Shown here piece after piece: positions 12,853 to 15,501 of a stretch of 15,501 nucleotides of DNA. The stretch comes from an uncultured Lentisphaeria bacterium. Its GTDB lineage: Bacteria > Verrucomicrobiota > Lentisphaeria > JABSQK01 > CAJWLW01. Under the pieces are notes generated by a model, which saw nothing but the letters and a program-made list of their open reading frames with translations, was not told the origin of the DNA and did no database searches. The position numbers and the translations under genes are program-made. Numbering within the stretch: position 1 is the stretch's first letter; the number at the start of each line of letters is the position of its first letter. Where the stretch lies: assembly GCA_913042885.1 (NCBI GenBank), contig CAJWLW010000087.1, forward strand, positions 1 to 15,501. Reading direction: 5' to 3'.

Positions 12853-15501
12853 TCACCATGTCACATACACCTTGCCGGTAAAGCCGTTCATGATCTTGAG
12901 CACTGCCACGAGATCCCACAACAGCAACGCCAGCACACTGCCCACAATCAGGCCGATCATGTACGGCTGCATTTTTTCCTTCAGGAACCGCACGCCCCCG
13001 AGCCGCAGGCCGATGAACCGGGCCAGCCAGGCCAGGAAAATGCTGAACCAGAAGTAGGTCATCACCTGTGTCGTGGCGAGGGCATAACCCACGGGATGAA
13101 AGGGAAAGTTCAGAAAGAGCAGGCGCGCACCACCGAGCAGGCACGTGAAGAGCAGCGCCAGGCCGGCTATGCCGCTTTGCTTCTTGATTTGCCAACCGGT
13201 TACCTGCTGATGGGTTTTTTGCTCTTCTGAGTTCAACGTTTCACCTGCCGCCAGGCGGTCTGCAAACGCCTCCCGCTTCGACAGCGTATCGCGACTGGTC
13301 TGCTGTTCCAGCCGAAAGCGCCAGAGCACGCCTTCTCCGGTGTATGTCCCTGCCACCCCGGCCCAGCCGACTTCGTCCTGCAGGCTGCCACGCATGCTTG
13401 TCAATCCTTGCGCATAGCCCCAGTTCAACAGCATGTAACCGCCGGATGCCACGGCAACGACAAACCCGATCATCATGGCAAACAACACAGCGCGCCGCGG
13501 AATCGATGTCAGCCTGGCAATCTGAAACGTCTCCATCAGCGCCGGCATGATCATCAGGAAGTAGCCCACGCACATGAAACTGCCGATGAGGACCATGTAC
13601 GAAATCGGCAGCACGCCGAACTGTACCATGCTGCCCAGCGTGATCAACAAGATCACCGGCGCCGCCGGCACGATCCACATGCCGGGTGCCGCGCACTCCG
13701 CCCGGACCCGTGCGGCCATCATCGCAAAAGCCAACATCAGCCCCATGCCCCACACGCCGAACCACCAGCCGGCGCCGGAAATGTGCCCCCAGACGGCAAG
13801 CAGCACAAAACTTGTCAGCAGCAGCAATATCGCACCGCGGTAAGGCAGTGGTTCGTTTGCGTCATCGATCTTCGATCGCGGCTGCCAGAGGCTCTGGAGC
13901 ACGCGCCACAGGTGTTTGCGCGCCAGCCACAACGCGATGAGTACGATACCGATTGCCGAGCCAATCCCTTGCAGATACCACAAGGCCTGTCCGTTGCTCG
14001 GCCCGCCCTCCCACGCCCACAGATCGAGGGTACCCCGATAAAACGGGATCAGCATCCACAGCTTGCAGGCCACGAAAAAGAACCAGAGGTTGAACGACAT
14101 GTTCAAATCCATGAAATAGGCGACGCCGATTCCCAGCAGCACGATGCGCAGCACCAGGCCATTGCCGTCCCCCAATAAGGCGCGCCCGGGCGGCTTGGCG
14201 AACAACGGCGCCAGATCCACATTCGTGGGAAAGCCCGGCATGTTGTTGTTGTAGAAGTGCAGGCCGTTGAAGACATAGACAACACAGGCTGTTGCAACGC
14301 CGGCCCACAGCGCCCGGCTGCGCAGGATCTTCGGCAGACCGCCGGGCCGGTCGGTATCCGGTTCGGTCAGGGCCAGCGGCAGCACGGTCAACGGGAATGT
14401 CAGCTTCTCATGTTCGGACCACTGGCGAAACAGAATCGCGCCCACCGCGTACATCGCAAAAAACATGGCGGTCCAGAGCAGGCCCCAGGACAGCAGCGGA
14501 CGCCGCCACATATCCCACGGTATGTAACCGGTCAGGGTATGCTTGAGCCGTGGCCAGAAACCGCTTGGCCGTGAGAACAATCGTGCCTTGCCGTCACGCG
14601 GCACGGCGTCAAAATAAGCGGCGTCGATTTCCTCGCTGCCCTCCAATAAACGCGCAACACCCTCGTTGCTGATGCAACTGATGTGTGCCAGCGCCAATTG
14701 TCCTTCCCCGATCAGCCGCAAGCGCAGCCACAGGCCGTCGCCCATGCCGTAGGGCAGTTTCACCATCGGCGCGATCATCGTCTCCAGGCCGGTGCCATCG
14801 ACAGTTTCCCGGCTGAGCTGCGAAAGCTGCAGCCAGCTCGGCATGCTGAGCGACGCATCTTTCCAGCGATGGCCGTCGACGCTGATGTCGGCCCGAAATC
14901 TGGCACTGGACTTGAGGGTGACCGGGCGAATGCGGGCCTCGATACGCATGACCTGACCGGGACCGAACAGGTCGCTGCCATCGGCAGCGCGGCGCGGGAT
15001 GAATTGTTTCAGGTCACAGACGGAATCAGGTGAATTGTTGGCGAACAAAACAGCCGGAACCGGGCGGTTGTTTTCGGTGACTTCCGTCGTTTCCAAATCG
15101 CCTTCCCAACCTTCGAGGCCATCTTCGAAGGCAGGATTCCGAATCAGATTGTCGGCACCCTGCGGGACCATGTAGCCCGGCATCGGCATGGTGTATGCCG
15201 TGAAGGTGCGCGCACTGATCATGGTGCCGACAAATCGTTGCCAGAGCCCCTGCGACGCCAGCGGAAAAAAGGTGATGAGCATGCAGTAGATGAGCAGCAG
15301 TTCACGGCGGTCCAGGGCCCATCTGCGCCGGATGACGCCCAGCAGCACGGCAATCGTCAGGACACCGAGAAAAAGACCGACAGCGCCCACCGGCGGCGCG
15401 TTGGCGGAGATGTTGCCGGCGTTGAGCAGGATCTCCTGCACCACAACCCAGAAGGCACCGACAACCAGGAGGACTGAGCCGATGCAGATGGCGCGGACGG
15501 C
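12853..15501 (-). CDS. DUF6785/DUF6784-like polytopic membrane protein with lectin-like loop (partial, N-terminus outside window)
   Basis: The frame is open from the edge at 15501 to the TGA at 12853, giving 882 visible residues. A GTG at 15444 is possible but not the likely start, because the 19 codons before it encode the beginning of a membrane helix (AICIGSVLLVVGAFWVVVQE) that this family has at its N-terminus. Numbering from that GTG: helices at about 20-38 and 48-65; a soluble loop at 85-295; helices at about 317-340 and 377-395; and many more to the end. IPWDMWRRPLLSWGLLWTAM followed by EKLTFPLTVLPLALTE is the pattern I associate with DUF6785, and LGGVRFLKEKMQPYMIGLIVG with DUF6784. 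A charged loop at 690-750 separates the last helices. The function is unknown; the many helices and the LTFPL segment suggest a transporter. Confidence 0.9.
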   Translation of the reverse strand, partial: AVRAICIGSVLLVVGAFWVVVQEILLNAGNISANAPPVGAVGLFLGVLTIAVLLGVIRRRWALDRRELLLIYCMLITFFPLASQGLWQRFVGTMISARTFTAYTMPMPGYMVPQGADNLIRNPAFEDGLEGWEGDLETTEVTENNRPVPAVLFANNSPDSVCDLKQFIPRRAADGSDLFGPGQVMRIEARIRPVTLKSSARFRADISVDGHRWKDASLSMPSWLQLSQLSRETVDGTGLETMIAPMVKLPYGMGDGLWLRLRLIGEGQLALAHISCISNEGVARLLEGSEEIDAAYFDAVPRDGKARLFSRPSGFWPRLKHTLTGYIPWDMWRRPLLSWGLLWTAMFFAMYAVGAILFRQWSEHEKLTFPLTVLPLALTEPDTDRPGGLPKILRSRALWAGVATACVVYVFNGLHFYNNNMPGFPTNVDLAPLFAKPPGRALLGDGNGLVLRIVLLGIGVAYFMDLNMSFNLWFFFVACKLWMLIPFYRGTLDLWAWEGGPSNGQALWYLQGIGSAIGIVLIALWLARKHLWRVLQSLWQPRSKIDDANEPLPYRGAILLLLTSFVLLAVWGHISGAGWWFGVWGMGLMLAFAMMAARVRAECAAPGMWIVPAAPVILLITLGSMVQFGVLPISYMVLIGSFMCVGYFLMIMPALMETFQIARLTSIPRRAVLFAMMIGFVVAVASGGYMLLNWGYAQGLTSMRGSLQDEVGWAGVAGTYTGEGVLWRFRLEQQTSRDTLSKREAFADRLAAGETLNSEEQKTHQQVTGWQIKKQSGIAGLALLFTCLLGGARLLFLNFPFHPVGYALATTQVMTYFWFSIFLAWLARFIGLRLGGVRFLKEKMQPYMIGLIVGSVLALLLWDLVAVLKIMNGFTGKVYVTW
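14665..15150 (-). other. Jelly-roll, carbohydrate-binding-like domain in an extracytoplasmic loop
   Basis: About 160 residues begin with NLIRNPAFEDGLEGWEGDLE. This N-P-x-F-E-x-G-x-x-x-W opening is typical of CBM4/9-like and related jelly-roll modules. Alternating strands follow (VMRIEARIRPVTLKSSARFR, then ADISVDGHRW, then LWLRLRLIGEGQLALAHISC). The domain sits between membrane helices of the DUF6785-like protein. Ligand binding is inferred from the fold alone. Confidence 0.65.

Noticed and set aside
15442..15444. GTG as the true start of the DUF6785-like protein
   Set aside because: The frame remains open to the window edge and the upstream codons encode most of a membrane helix, so the start is likely outside the window.

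Overview
The window is a single gene array with all seven genes read from the minus strand, so transcription runs from position 15501 towards 1. The longest gap without a gene is 146 bases. Two genes run off the edges: the most upstream lacks its N-terminus at 15501 and the most downstream lacks its C-terminus at position 1. Both remain open to the edge. I see no RNA genes, insertion sequences, phage genes, CRISPR or clear terminators. Base composition looks moderately GC-rich (judged by eye). The protein types, namely very long fusions of a peptidase M28 fold with FtsX, DUF6785/DUF6784-like membrane proteins and unusual TIM-barrel glycosidase-like proteins, suggest an uncultured member of the Planctomycetota, Lentisphaerota, Verrucomicrobiota or Hydrogenedentota. 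This placement rests on family knowledge and is not proven by the sequence.

In order of transcription: (1) a polytopic membrane protein resembling DUF6785/DUF6784, with a jelly-roll, carbohydrate-binding-like loop (>15501-12853). (2) A 1700-residue protein made of a signal anchor, an M28 aminopeptidase-like domain whose metal site is almost entirely lost, a large helical insertion, three extra membrane helices, an FtsX/MacB-type permease and a cytosolic C-terminal domain (12823-7721). (3) A second polytopic membrane protein resembling the OPT/DUF6785 group (7574-5580). (4) A short four-helix FtsX/MacB-type permease (5542-4493). (5) A LolD/MacB-type ABC ATPase (4481-3687). (6) A cytosolic TIM-barrel glycosidase-like protein (3645-2179). 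(7) A secreted TIM-barrel glycosidase-like protein with an inserted small domain (2057-<1).

Working model (inference): one ATPase drives a heteromeric FtsX-type complex made of a small permease and a giant permease. The giant one carries a non-catalytic M28 fold outside the membrane. Two multi-helix transporter-like proteins, one displaying a lectin-like domain, and two glycosidase-like enzymes, one outside and one inside the cell, are co-transcribed with it. Together they look like a sensing, uptake or envelope-remodelling system for a glycan or glycoconjugate. I cannot name a characterised system with this composition.
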